From an uncultured Dialister sp. (GTDB taxonomy: Bacteria; Bacillota; Negativicutes; Veillonellales; Dialisteraceae), in assembly GCA_900541485.1 (NCBI GenBank), contig UQJW01000003.1, forward strand, positions 62,001 through 126,000: a stretch of 64,000 bases of DNA, in the 5' to 3' direction. Under the pieces are notes generated by a model that saw only the letters and a list, made by a program, of their open reading frames with translations, did no database searches and was not told where the DNA came from. Both the position numbers and the translations under genes were made by a program. Every line of letters starts with the position of its first letter. The first letter of the stretch is position 1. Shown here piece by piece: positions 28,695 through 36,781 of the stretch.

Positions 28695-29645
28695 ATGCTT
28701 GTCGCTTATAAACATGATGAAAATCACGAGCTTCTTGAAGTGGCTTTGGATGCCGTCGATAAGGGATCCTGGCTGAATTGTGCTGCTCCCGACGCAGAGG
28801 AATTGGGGAAACTCCATGAATTGACGGGGATACCTATCGATGCACTCCAGACGGCTCTTGACCGGGAAGAACGTTCCCACGTGGAGCTGGAAGATGATTT
28901 TATATTTGTCGTTGTCAATACGCCGGTCGTTTTGGAAACGGATGCGTATGATGCGTTGCCGCTGGGTATTTTCATTACAAGGGAATACTTTGTCACCGTG
29001 TGCCTGGAAGAAAATTCGGTGATCCGTAAATTTGTGAGAAACAGTTTTCTTTCGTTCCACACGTATAAGAAAACAAGGTTCCTCTTCCAGATTTTATCGG
29101 CTTCATCTTCTTCCTTCCTGTATTTCCTGCAGCAAATTTACAAAAAGACGGACTCCATTGAAACGCAGGTCCGTAAATCTTTGCAGAATAAAGAACTGTT
29201 CCGCCTTTTGGAACTCCAAAAATCTCTGACGTACTTTAACTTTGCTCTTCATGCCAATGAAAGTGTGATGGAGCGTCTGATGCGTCTCCGCAACAGTCCA
29301 GTTCATTCGCTTCTCAAAATGTATGAGGAAGATGAAGATTTACTGGAAGACGTAATCATTGAAAATAAGCAGGCTTTGGAAATGGTGGAAATCTACACGA
29401 ACATTCTGATGTCCATGATGGATTCTTTTTCTTCGATTATTTCTAACCGTCTGTCGCAAATCATGAAATTCCTTACGTCGGTGACGATTCTTTTGGCAGT
29501 TCCCACTTTGATTTTCAGCCTTTGGGGAATCAATGTGCCCGTTCCGTGGGAAGGTGTGGAACTCGGATTCTCCGCGGTCATTATGCTCGGCACGGTGGTT
29601 ACGATTATTACGGCTTTGATTTTGTGGAAACGGGATATGTTGTAG
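28695..29645 (+). CDS. CorA-family divalent metal transporter, GIN variant
   Basis: 316 residues. A cytosolic alpha/beta N-domain, a long helix (about residues 140-250) and two C-terminal membrane helices (FLTSVTILLAVPTLIFSLWG; LGFSAVIMLGTVVTIITALILW) give the CorA layout. The loop that forms the selectivity filter normally reads GMN; here it is WGINVPVP, so Met is Ile. Magnesium is the usual substrate; with the altered loop the ion is uncertain. The start follows AGGAGGGGC. It is a single-gene unit. Confidence 0.85.
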   Translation: MLVAYKHDENHELLEVALDAVDKGSWLNCAAPDAEELGKLHELTGIPIDALQTALDREERSHVELEDDFIFVVVNTPVVLETDAYDALPLGIFITREYFVTVCLEENSVIRKFVRNSFLSFHTYKKTRFLFQILSASSSSFLYFLQQIYKKTDSIETQVRKSLQNKELFRLLELQKSLTYFNFALHANESVMERLMRLRNSPVHSLLKMYEEDEDLLEDVIIENKQALEMVEIYTNILMSMMDSFSSIISNRLSQIMKFLTSVTILLAVPTLIFSLWGINVPVPWEGVELGFSAVIMLGTVVTIITALILWKRDML

Positions 29646-29664
29646 AATTCATATCAGGATTTAC

Positions 29665-29686
29665 CGCCCTTTGCGGGGCGTTTTTT
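29665..29686 (+). terminator. Terminator after the CorA-like gene
   Basis: A 5-bp CGCCC / GGGCG stem followed by six T. Confidence 0.7.
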
Positions 29687-29705
29687 AGCGGATTTTTGGC
29701 GATAT

Positions 29706-29738
29706 AAAAGGACAGTGATTTGAAACTGTCCTTTTTTC
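29706..29738. terminator. Bidirectional terminator between the CorA-like gene and larA
   Basis: AAAGGACAGT / ACTGTCCTTT stem with T-rich flanks on both sides. Confidence 0.85.
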
Positions 29739-29740
29739 AT

Positions 29741-31045
29741 TTATTTCAGGAACGGTACGACCGCACTTCCGTGGGGAATCAGATTGATGGTGTAGCCGGT
29801 TTTTCCTTCTTTTTCCAGTTGTTTTTGTGCGAGCGCCCAGGCCTCTTCCAGTGTAGCCACGGGAATTTGGTGTGTTTTTTCACGAATGACGTCAAAGTTT
29901 TCTTTTTTCGTTACGAAATATACGGTGTGGTTAAGAGCAGTCTGTAAATTACAGAAAGCGACGAAAAAGGGAATGGTAAAGCAGGCACGGAGCGCTTTTT
30001 CCATAGATTCTACATCAGGATATTTAAAGCTGTCCAGATAGGCCGGCGGTTCGTTCACGTCATCCGCTTCCATGAGGGTGATGATGATGCCGCCTTTTTT
30101 TGTTGCCATTTCCGCTGCGGTATAGCATTTTGTTCCCTGGTAGAGATTCGTGTCTTTCGGGTAGCCTCCGGCACTTACGATAGTGACGTCTGCTTTTTGT
30201 TTCATCGGCACTTTCTGCATTCTGTAAATTTCTTCCGTCCCTTTACGCCATGCCTTGTAAGGATCGCCGCCGACCATGCCGGACACTTCACCGTCCGCAT
30301 TGATGAGGGAGTGGATAAGGAAACAGGGGGCCACCATATCACAGCCTTCCTGCATATCTTCGCTCACAGGGTTTCCTTCAATTTTTAAAACATGGGAGTC
30401 AGGATTGAGGCCGGAACCGACTTCATCGCCCAGCGCATGGCAGTGGTTCTGCTGTATCGTGTCCCACCCTGCCACGCCGGGAAGAATCAGTTTGCGGCCG
30501 CCGCCGAAACCTGCCATATCGTGAGTAGAAACGGCATTGATCAAAATCACTTTGTCCGCCTCGGCAACTCTTTTATTGATAAAAACTTCCGTTCCGCGGC
30601 TTGTCGTTCCCATATAAGTGAGGCCGTTCTTATCCCTGCAGTCGTGCTGGTACAGTTTGATACGCTTTGCCGCTTCTTCGCCTACACATTCTATATTTTC
30701 CTCTTCCGTATGGGCCCTGTGGGTGCCCTGGGCAAAAACGACACAGATATCTTCATCGGGAACGCCGGCACCGTTCAATTCATTGATGATATGAATAATG
30801 AAATCCCTTGCGTGGTTCCAGGCACGGGTGATATCGGCAACGACAAGGCAGACTTTATCGCCGGGACGAACCTTTTCAGCCAGCGGAGCCGATTCTATCG
30901 GGTGGCGCATGCATGCAAGCGTAGCTTCTTTGATATCGCATGATTTGGTCGGAACGCCTTCCAGGATATCCGAAATTTTTTCCTCCGGAAGCATTACTTT
31001 CTGAAATCCCCGTCCGTAAGGGAAAGAGTATTCTTTTAAAGCCAT
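29741..31045 (-). CDS. larA: LarA-family (nickel-pincer-dependent) racemase/epimerase
   Basis: 434 residues, DUF2088/LarA fold. The residues that hold and use the cofactor in lactate racemase are recognisable: the His in GTHRAHT, the His and Lys in STHDMAGFGGGRKLILPG and the His in QNHCHALG. Lactate racemase interconverts D- and L-lactate, but LarA paralogues act on other 2-hydroxyacids, so the substrate is open. The cofactor would come from larB and larC at the start of the window. The start follows GGAGAG. Confidence 0.85.
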   Translation of the reverse strand: MALKEYSFPYGRGFQKVMLPEEKISDILEGVPTKSCDIKEATLACMRHPIESAPLAEKVRPGDKVCLVVADITRAWNHARDFIIHIINELNGAGVPDEDICVVFAQGTHRAHTEEENIECVGEEAAKRIKLYQHDCRDKNGLTYMGTTSRGTEVFINKRVAEADKVILINAVSTHDMAGFGGGRKLILPGVAGWDTIQQNHCHALGDEVGSGLNPDSHVLKIEGNPVSEDMQEGCDMVAPCFLIHSLINADGEVSGMVGGDPYKAWRKGTEEIYRMQKVPMKQKADVTIVSAGGYPKDTNLYQGTKCYTAAEMATKKGGIIITLMEADDVNEPPAYLDSFKYPDVESMEKALRACFTIPFFVAFCNLQTALNHTVYFVTKKENFDVIREKTHQIPVATLEEAWALAQKQLEKEGKTGYTINLIPHGSAVVPFLK

Positions 31046-31234
31046 AAAGTTCTCTCCGTTCGTATAAAAAAATCCTGCTGCACAGGAAAATAAATGTTTG
31101 TATTTCTTTCATTATATATGTTTTTTCCGTGAAATAAAATAATAAACGGCAGAAATAGGAAAAAAACTCCGTTCATGGAAGAAAGCTTGCACCTCTTATG
31201 ACATTTCGTTATAATAGGTCTTGTTTTTCCGTGC

Positions 31235-31873
31235 ATGGCGGAAGGAATGGAGTATAAAGTGATTGAAGAAATAAGGAAACGCCGCAGTACAAGGCGGTTT
31301 ATACGGAAAAGTGTACCGGAAGAGGAAATAAATGCCGTTATAGAGGCGGCCACGTGGGCACCGTCGGAGCATAATGAGCAGCCTTGGAAATTTATCGTCA
31401 TCCGCGGTGATGAAAGAAAAGAAATGGTCCGCGCATTAAAAGCGGGGATACAAAGAAATAGAAATAACGAGTCCGCAGAATTCGGGAAAGGGTATGAAAA
31501 GCTGATTCCCGCAGCGATTTACACTGCCCGTATCCTTGAACAGGCACCGGTCACCGTTTTTGTCATGAATACAAGAGGAAGGGACTACAGAAAAGAAAGA
31601 ACGACCGCAGAAAGACTGGTGGAACTGGCAGACATACAGTCGGTGAGCGCGGCTGTCCAGAATATGTGCCTTGAAGCGACGGCAAGAGGGATCGGAACGC
31701 TTTGGACCTGTAATATTTTCTTTGCTTATGAAGAATTGAAGGAATGGCTGGACACGGAAGGAGAAATGGTGGCCGCAGTCGCTCTCGGGTATACCGATAA
31801 AGACGGGAAGGCCCTGCTGAGAAAACCGTGGGAAGAAACGGTTTTTTACAGAGGAAATGAAAGAGAAGAATAA
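31235..31873 (+). CDS. Nitroreductase-family flavoprotein
   Basis: 212 residues at most. The FMN-binding start RKRRSTRRF, the WAPSEHNEQPWKFIVI segment and AAVQNMCLEATARGIGTLWTCN are family hallmarks. It reduces a small molecule with NAD(P)H; the substrate is unknown. The start is uncertain: ATG 31235 has no ribosome site, ATG 31247 has GGAAGGA too close, and GTG 31259 has GGAATGGAG at a good distance. The last would remove eight residues ahead of the conserved core. Confidence 0.8.
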   Translation: MAEGMEYKVIEEIRKRRSTRRFIRKSVPEEEINAVIEAATWAPSEHNEQPWKFIVIRGDERKEMVRALKAGIQRNRNNESAEFGKGYEKLIPAAIYTARILEQAPVTVFVMNTRGRDYRKERTTAERLVELADIQSVSAAVQNMCLEATARGIGTLWTCNIFFAYEELKEWLDTEGEMVAAVALGYTDKDGKALLRKPWEETVFYRGNEREE

Positions 31874-31877
31874 AATC

Positions 31878-31901
31878 ACCGCCGTCACGGGCGGTTTTTT
31901 T
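31878..31901 (+). terminator. Terminator after the nitroreductase gene
   Basis: ACCGCC / GGCGGT stem with a 6-base loop, then a run of T. Confidence 0.8.
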
Positions 31902-31950
31902 ATGCCCTTTTGCAGATAATGTATAATAATAAAAAAGAAAGGAGAAGGTC

Positions 31951-32442
31951 ATGAGAGTAACGAAAGAAGCCCGCGTAGGAATTATCACCGTCGTTATACT
32001 TGCTGCGGCGGCACTCTTTTATTTCTCCGTTTCCTTTTTGCCCTTCTCCCACGCTCACGTTATGCACATCAACGCCGTATTTTCTTCCGTGCAGGGCATC
32101 AAAAAGGGGAATGAAGTCCGTTATGCCGGTGTCCATGTAGGAAACGTGGAAAAAATTACCGTAGAAAAGGGAAAAGGAATTTTACGCCTCGGCCTCGACA
32201 AAAAAGTGAATATCCCGAAAGATGCGGAATTTTCTATTTCCCAGGACAGTCTGGTAGGCGACTATTATGTACGAATCAAGGGCGGCGCGCAGGACGGGAA
32301 TTATTTCACTGACGGCATGACCGCCGAAGAAACGAAATCCAACCGTATGGAAAAGCTGGAAGAAAAAGCGGAATCTCTTATAAAAACGGTAAACGAAACA
32401 AAGGAAAATTTCCAAAAAATGAAAGGAACTCCGAAAAAATAA
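31951..32442 (+). CDS. Single-domain MCE (MlaD-like) lipid-transport protein
   Basis: 163 residues. One N-terminal membrane helix (GIITVVILAAAALFYFSVSF) anchors an MCE domain: FSSVQGIKKGNEVRYAGVHVGNVEKI, then SLVGDYYVRIKGG. A short charged helical tail ends it. MlaD-type hexamers shuttle phospholipids between inner and outer membranes, so this gene is evidence for a diderm cell. The ABC partners (mlaE, mlaF) are not adjacent. The start follows AAAGGAGAAG, with a TATAAT about 25 bases upstream. Confidence 0.88.
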   Translation: MRVTKEARVGIITVVILAAAALFYFSVSFLPFSHAHVMHINAVFSSVQGIKKGNEVRYAGVHVGNVEKITVEKGKGILRLGLDKKVNIPKDAEFSISQDSLVGDYYVRIKGGAQDGNYFTDGMTAEETKSNRMEKLEEKAESLIKTVNETKENFQKMKGTPKK

Positions 32443-32462
32443 ACGGCATATTGTAAAAAAAG

Positions 32463-32491
32463 AAAAAGACTTCTTTGAGAGGTCTTTTTTG
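32463..32491 (+). terminator. Terminator after the MCE gene
   Basis: AAAAAGAC / GTCTTTTT stem followed by T residues. Confidence 0.8.
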
Positions 32492-32516
32492 ATTTCTGAG
32501 TATTTCCTTAGAAAAA

Positions 32517-32710
32517 ATATGGTAAAATGAGGAAAGGAATTTACGGATATTTGCTGTAAATTCCTTGGACCGGAAAGGACGGTCTGTTATTTCATGGAAG
32601 GAGATTCCATGGTTTTGAGGGAGATTTCCCGAAAGAAATATTTCTTTCACCTTGAATCCCGCGGGATTCTTTTCAGCACAGGAATGTGCGTGTTTATTTA
32701 GAAAAGAGGA
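32517..32710 (+). ncRNA. Candidate structured RNA: array of seven small hairpins ahead of the McrB-like gene
   Basis: An extended -10 (TATGGTAAAAT, TAAAAT at 32523-32528) would start RNA near 32535. From there seven inverted repeats follow almost without gaps. H1 is an 11-bp stem (32534-32566), H2 GACCG / CGGTC (32568-32584), H3 CATGGAA / TTCCATG (32593-32611) and H4 GGGA / TCCC (32619-32630). H5 is GAAAGAAATATTTCTTTC (32631-32648), H6 GAATCCCGCGGGATTC (32654-32669) and H7 GCACA-GGAA-TGTGC with a GNRA loop (32676-32689). All stems differ in sequence. It may be a leader controlling the two genes downstream, or a separate RNA of the system. I recognise no known family. Confidence 0.55.
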
Positions 32711-32716
32711 ATGAGT

Positions 32717-34753
32717 ATGCCTTATTTTAATGTGCAAAATTCTGCTTCCGACAATTCTTTTTCTCTCCGCCAGGCAGAGGGAAAAGTTTTGGGGCGTATA
32801 CGTCCCATGGTTAAGGTGTCGACGCCGCAGCCGGGGGTAAGGGACTACCGCTTTTTTGCCGATCCCCTGTCACCGCTCCCGCCGGAATTTGATGAAGAGA
32901 CACCGTTCGGATTTACCGGTTTCATGAGCCGTTGCGGTTACGGATACAATGCTTTTGAAACGGAAGATGCGGCGCTTGCGGCACTGCAAAAAGATTTCGG
33001 CGATTTTTTTGTGACGTTTACGCCGGCGCTGAGAAATAATAAATTTTATGTTCTTGATGATATAAAAAAAGAGGGACGTACCTTTTATATGGATCAGGAC
33101 GAGGACTATATCCCCGTACCGGCTTTCGGGAAAAGCGGAAGCCCGGCATTTCACGGGGATATCAATAAGTTTTGCCGCCATATCCTGACGGGAAAACCGA
33201 TTCCCGGACTTTCCAAGAAATATTGGAATCATACGTCTGTTCCCTTTTTTGTTGCCGCAGCAACGGATAATTATGACGGTAAGCTCGGCGATTTCATCAT
33301 TTTTGCGCCTTTGGAGGCAGACAGTTTCGGACACAATGTCATTGATGCAGGGGGTGCGTATTTCCATATCCCTGACTATGACCGTCTCGGTTACAAAGTG
33401 ATTTCTTCGGATAATCCCATTTTGGAGAAACATATTTTAAAGTGCCGTCATACGCCGCTTTGGTTCATTCCGGCGGAATGGTTGGAGGAATTCAAGGAAG
33501 ATTTGCAGCCTGTACCGGAAGACGGAAATATTTTGGGTGCTTACGGCATTGATGATGAAGAGGTCATTTTTATAAACGCTGCGGATCAGGAAACGGAGGC
33601 GCCCGGTTTTGATGACGGAGAAGACAGCACAGTGGAAACGGCTGCGGAGTTTGACGGGGCGGAAGACAAGGAATCCCTTTCGGGAGAAACGGCATTTCTT
33701 GAACGGCTTTCCGCATTAGCGGAAGCAAAAGGACTTCTTTATGATGAAAAGGACCTTGTGAATTTCCATATTTCTTTGAAATCCTCAAGGCTTACTATTT
33801 TATCCGGTTTGAGCGGTACGGGGAAATCGGGACTGGTCCGTCTTTACGGAGAGGCACTGGGACTTCCCGAAGACCGTGTCGCCATCATTCCCGTGCGGCC
33901 GTCTTGGATGGACGACAGTGATATTCTCGGCTATGCGGATATGAAAAATATGATTTACCGCCCTTCCGATACGGGCCTTACGGAACTCCTTCTTTCGGCG
34001 GAAAAAAATCAGGACAAGATGTATATCGTCTGCTTTGATGAAATGAATTTGGCAAGAGCGGAGCATTATTTCGCCCAATTTATTTCCGTTTTGGAAAAAG
34101 AGGACCGGCCTATCATCCGTTTGTACAATCCGTCACTGCAAAACCGTTTGTATAACGGTGACAAGTATCCGGCGGAAATTACGGTCGGGAAAAATATTCT
34201 TTTTGCAGGCACGGTGAATGTCGATGAATCGACCTACCATTTCTCCGATAAAATTTTGGATCGTGCCAATGTATTGACTCTTTGCCAAAGGAAATTCCAG
34301 GAATGGAAAAAACGGGACGGTGCGCCTTATCCGACGGTGATTGAAATCGGCAGGGAAGAATTCTGCGGTTTTTGCGGAACCGGCGGACTGACGGACCGCG
34401 AACTGGCACTTCTTGACGACTTGAATGAAGCATTCCGTAGCAGCGGTGTTCCCTGCGGTATCGGTTTCCGTGTGGCACGGCAGATGGGAGACTATCTGGG
34501 AAATATTCCGAGCGGCTATGATTTTGACAGGGAAGAAGGACTGGACTACCAGATGGTCCAGCGGATTCTTACGAAACTCCGCGGTTCGGCACGCCAGCTG
34601 GAAAGTTTAATTTCCTTATCCGATAAAGGCGAACTTGGCGGAAAACTGATTGACATACTGAATGCATACAAAGATTTATCGGACTTTGAAAAAGCCGGGA
34701 AAGTACTGGCCGCAAAAGCACAGGAATTGAAGCTCTATGACTACACGATCTGA
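32717..34753 (+). CDS. McrB-like AAA+ ATPase of a type IV restriction-like pair
   Basis: 678 residues. The N-terminal half (about 1-340) is not recognised; residues about 285-335 are an acidic linker. The C-terminal half is a McrB-type AAA+ motor: Walker A SGLSGTGKSGLV (about 363), PVRPSWMDDSDILGYADMK, Walker B VCFDEMNLARAEHYF (about 440), then GTVNVDESTYHFSDKILDRAN. The last motif replaces the GTP-linked MNTADR signature of E. coli McrB, so ATP or GTP is open. The start at 32717 is best spaced after AGAGG; ATG 32711 is too close. It overlaps the nuclease gene. Confidence 0.8.
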   Translation: MPYFNVQNSASDNSFSLRQAEGKVLGRIRPMVKVSTPQPGVRDYRFFADPLSPLPPEFDEETPFGFTGFMSRCGYGYNAFETEDAALAALQKDFGDFFVTFTPALRNNKFYVLDDIKKEGRTFYMDQDEDYIPVPAFGKSGSPAFHGDINKFCRHILTGKPIPGLSKKYWNHTSVPFFVAAATDNYDGKLGDFIIFAPLEADSFGHNVIDAGGAYFHIPDYDRLGYKVISSDNPILEKHILKCRHTPLWFIPAEWLEEFKEDLQPVPEDGNILGAYGIDDEEVIFINAADQETEAPGFDDGEDSTVETAAEFDGAEDKESLSGETAFLERLSALAEAKGLLYDEKDLVNFHISLKSSRLTILSGLSGTGKSGLVRLYGEALGLPEDRVAIIPVRPSWMDDSDILGYADMKNMIYRPSDTGLTELLLSAEKNQDKMYIVCFDEMNLARAEHYFAQFISVLEKEDRPIIRLYNPSLQNRLYNGDKYPAEITVGKNILFAGTVNVDESTYHFSDKILDRANVLTLCQRKFQEWKKRDGAPYPTVIEIGREEFCGFCGTGGLTDRELALLDDLNEAFRSSGVPCGIGFRVARQMGDYLGNIPSGYDFDREEGLDYQMVQRILTKLRGSARQLESLISLSDKGELGGKLIDILNAYKDLSDFEKAGKVLAAKAQELKLYDYTI

Positions 34754-36527
34754 TAAAATGCGGCCCCGCTACAGAAAAGGGAGCAGAAAAAATGCATTTC
34801 CTTTTTCCCTGTTTTTCGTGACCCCCAATGACGGAGGAAAAACGCACTCGTTTACACGATTTACGGAAAACAGGGAAGAGTTGCGGGAAGGAATGAAAGC
34901 AGGACTGAGTCTTACGGAAAACCAGGACGTGGGACTGTATTTCAAGGCGCCTCCCGATTTCCGTTTCACCATGGACGGGCTTGACGTGGTATCTCTTCCG
35001 GGAACGGAAAAAATCAACGGCCAGGTGTATATCAGACCGGGCGGAAAATACGGGGATCCGGTGTCTCTTTTTGAGGGGAAGGACTTTCCTCTCGTTCCGG
35101 GCTACTATGTAGTCACCGTTTCGGGAAACGGACGGAACTGGTACGGAATTCTTGAAATCACTCCTAAATTTATGGGCAAACAGAGCTGGCAGGAAATGCG
35201 GGACGAGCTGGTCGGGGAAATCAGGGATCTTTCTTTTGATTTCATGAAGAGGAGCATGAACATTTCCAAGTCGCTGGAAAGCCGTCTGAGACTGAATGCG
35301 GAAATGCTTCTCCGTTTTTACACAATCAGTGACGAGTCGGAGCGGGTTCTTAAGGTACTGGGCGAGCTTTCGCGGACGGCCAATGCACGGCTCACGATGA
35401 AAAGGGAAATCCTTCCGCTTTCGGAGACAGGCAAAGAGGCGCATTTACAATCTGAAAACGGAAAAATAAGACAAGGCGCTTCGTCCTTTCAGGTGAAGTG
35501 TAAAAAAATGACCTGGGACGTGGCGGAAAACCGTTTTGCCAAGGCGATTTTGAAAAAGCTTGATGAAAATCTCGGCGATTTTATCCGCGAAACGGAGCAT
35601 CACTCGGGAGAGCTTTTAAAACAGCAGGAAGAGCTGCGTCCTTATGCATGGACAAGAGATTTCAAAACAGGGAAAAAAGCACTCGTCCGCTTCCGTGACT
35701 ATAAGGAGCGGGCGGTAAAAATCAGGAATGCCATCCGTGCCGTGACGGGTGCACCGTGGTTCGGGGAGGCGGGAGACAGGATGCCCCAGATTCTTCCCAT
35801 GACCGTTTTCCGTGATGCCCGCTATGCCGTGCTTTATAATTTGTACAGAAATTTAAGAAATCCTCTGGACAGCGTTTCCGTCTCTTCCTTTTACCAATTC
35901 CAATGGAAACGGACGGATAAATTATATGAACTCTGGTGTTTCCTCCAATTTATCAAAGCCTTGGAGAAAAAAGACTGGGAAATTGAAGCGGGACCGGCGG
36001 TTATCAAAGAAGAAGGGCGGTACAGACTGTCTTCTCTCGAAGGCGGTGCCGCGATTATTCTCACGAGAGGAGAAGAAAAGGTCCGCCTTGTTTATGACGG
36101 TTCTGTGCCGCAAAGTTCGGCGGAAACAGACCGGGCCGGTGCGCCGCTTTATACGAATAACAGTCACCGCCGTCCCGATTTCCGCATGGACTGCTATAAA
36201 GGCGACGAATATTTCGGATCCCTTGCCGCCGATTTCAAATACAGAGATATTTTCTTCCTCTGGCGTGATCCCGAAAGAAGTGCGGGTATCCGCAGCCAGT
36301 TCAATGCGTACAGGGATATGAATACGAAATTTTACAGGGACATGACGGAAACGGAATCGTTAAGAAACAGCCGTCCCGTCAAGGAAGTATGGGCGGTCTT
36401 TCCCAAAGAAATTCCCGAAGGAAGTGACGATGATTTCAATCTCCGCTTCATTTCCCTTGCTCCCGGCCTCAAAGCAAACGAAAAATTGGCGGATATGCTG
36501 GAAAATTACATAGAATCTCTCCATTAA
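34737..36527 (+). CDS. McrC-like DUF2357 protein with PD-(D/E)xK nuclease domain
   Basis: 596 residues. A beta-rich DUF2357-type N-terminal domain (about 40-250), a helical bridge, and a C-terminal nuclease of the McrC/DUF524 kind: YELWCFLQFIKALEKKDWEIE, then RRPDFRMDCY (about 478) and AADFKYRD (about 497), giving the PD ... D-x-K catalytic set. In McrBC-type systems the AAA+ ring translocates DNA and this subunit cuts. ATG 34737 overlaps the ATPase gene by 17 bases; ATG 34758, four bases after the ATPase stop, is the alternative and would suit re-initiation. Confidence 0.8.
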   Translation: MTTRSDKMRPRYRKGSRKNAFPFSLFFVTPNDGGKTHSFTRFTENREELREGMKAGLSLTENQDVGLYFKAPPDFRFTMDGLDVVSLPGTEKINGQVYIRPGGKYGDPVSLFEGKDFPLVPGYYVVTVSGNGRNWYGILEITPKFMGKQSWQEMRDELVGEIRDLSFDFMKRSMNISKSLESRLRLNAEMLLRFYTISDESERVLKVLGELSRTANARLTMKREILPLSETGKEAHLQSENGKIRQGASSFQVKCKKMTWDVAENRFAKAILKKLDENLGDFIRETEHHSGELLKQQEELRPYAWTRDFKTGKKALVRFRDYKERAVKIRNAIRAVTGAPWFGEAGDRMPQILPMTVFRDARYAVLYNLYRNLRNPLDSVSVSSFYQFQWKRTDKLYELWCFLQFIKALEKKDWEIEAGPAVIKEEGRYRLSSLEGGAAIILTRGEEKVRLVYDGSVPQSSAETDRAGAPLYTNNSHRRPDFRMDCYKGDEYFGSLAADFKYRDIFFLWRDPERSAGIRSQFNAYRDMNTKFYRDMTETESLRNSRPVKEVWAVFPKEIPEGSDDDFNLRFISLAPGLKANEKLADMLENYIESLH

Positions 36528-36533
36528 AAAAGG

Positions 36534-36563
36534 TCCTCCCGCGGGTGTATCGGGAGGATTTTT
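36534..36563 (+). terminator. Terminator after the McrBC-like pair
   Basis: TCCTCCCG / CGGGAGGA perfect 8-bp stem, then TTTTT. Confidence 0.85.
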
Positions 36564-36781
36564 GCGTGAAAGATAAAAACGCGGAACCATTAAAATCCGA
36601 ATGACAGCCGTATTTTGAAATTCCTTACAAAAAAAGGACGATTTTATAGGTCAAGTATGACTATTTGAGATATATTTTTGTGTTTTCTATACATTATATT
36701 CATAAAGTATAGACATCAGATTCAATAATGGTACAATATATATGGTTGAAATATAAATGATTGTTGTCAAAGGGGGATACT

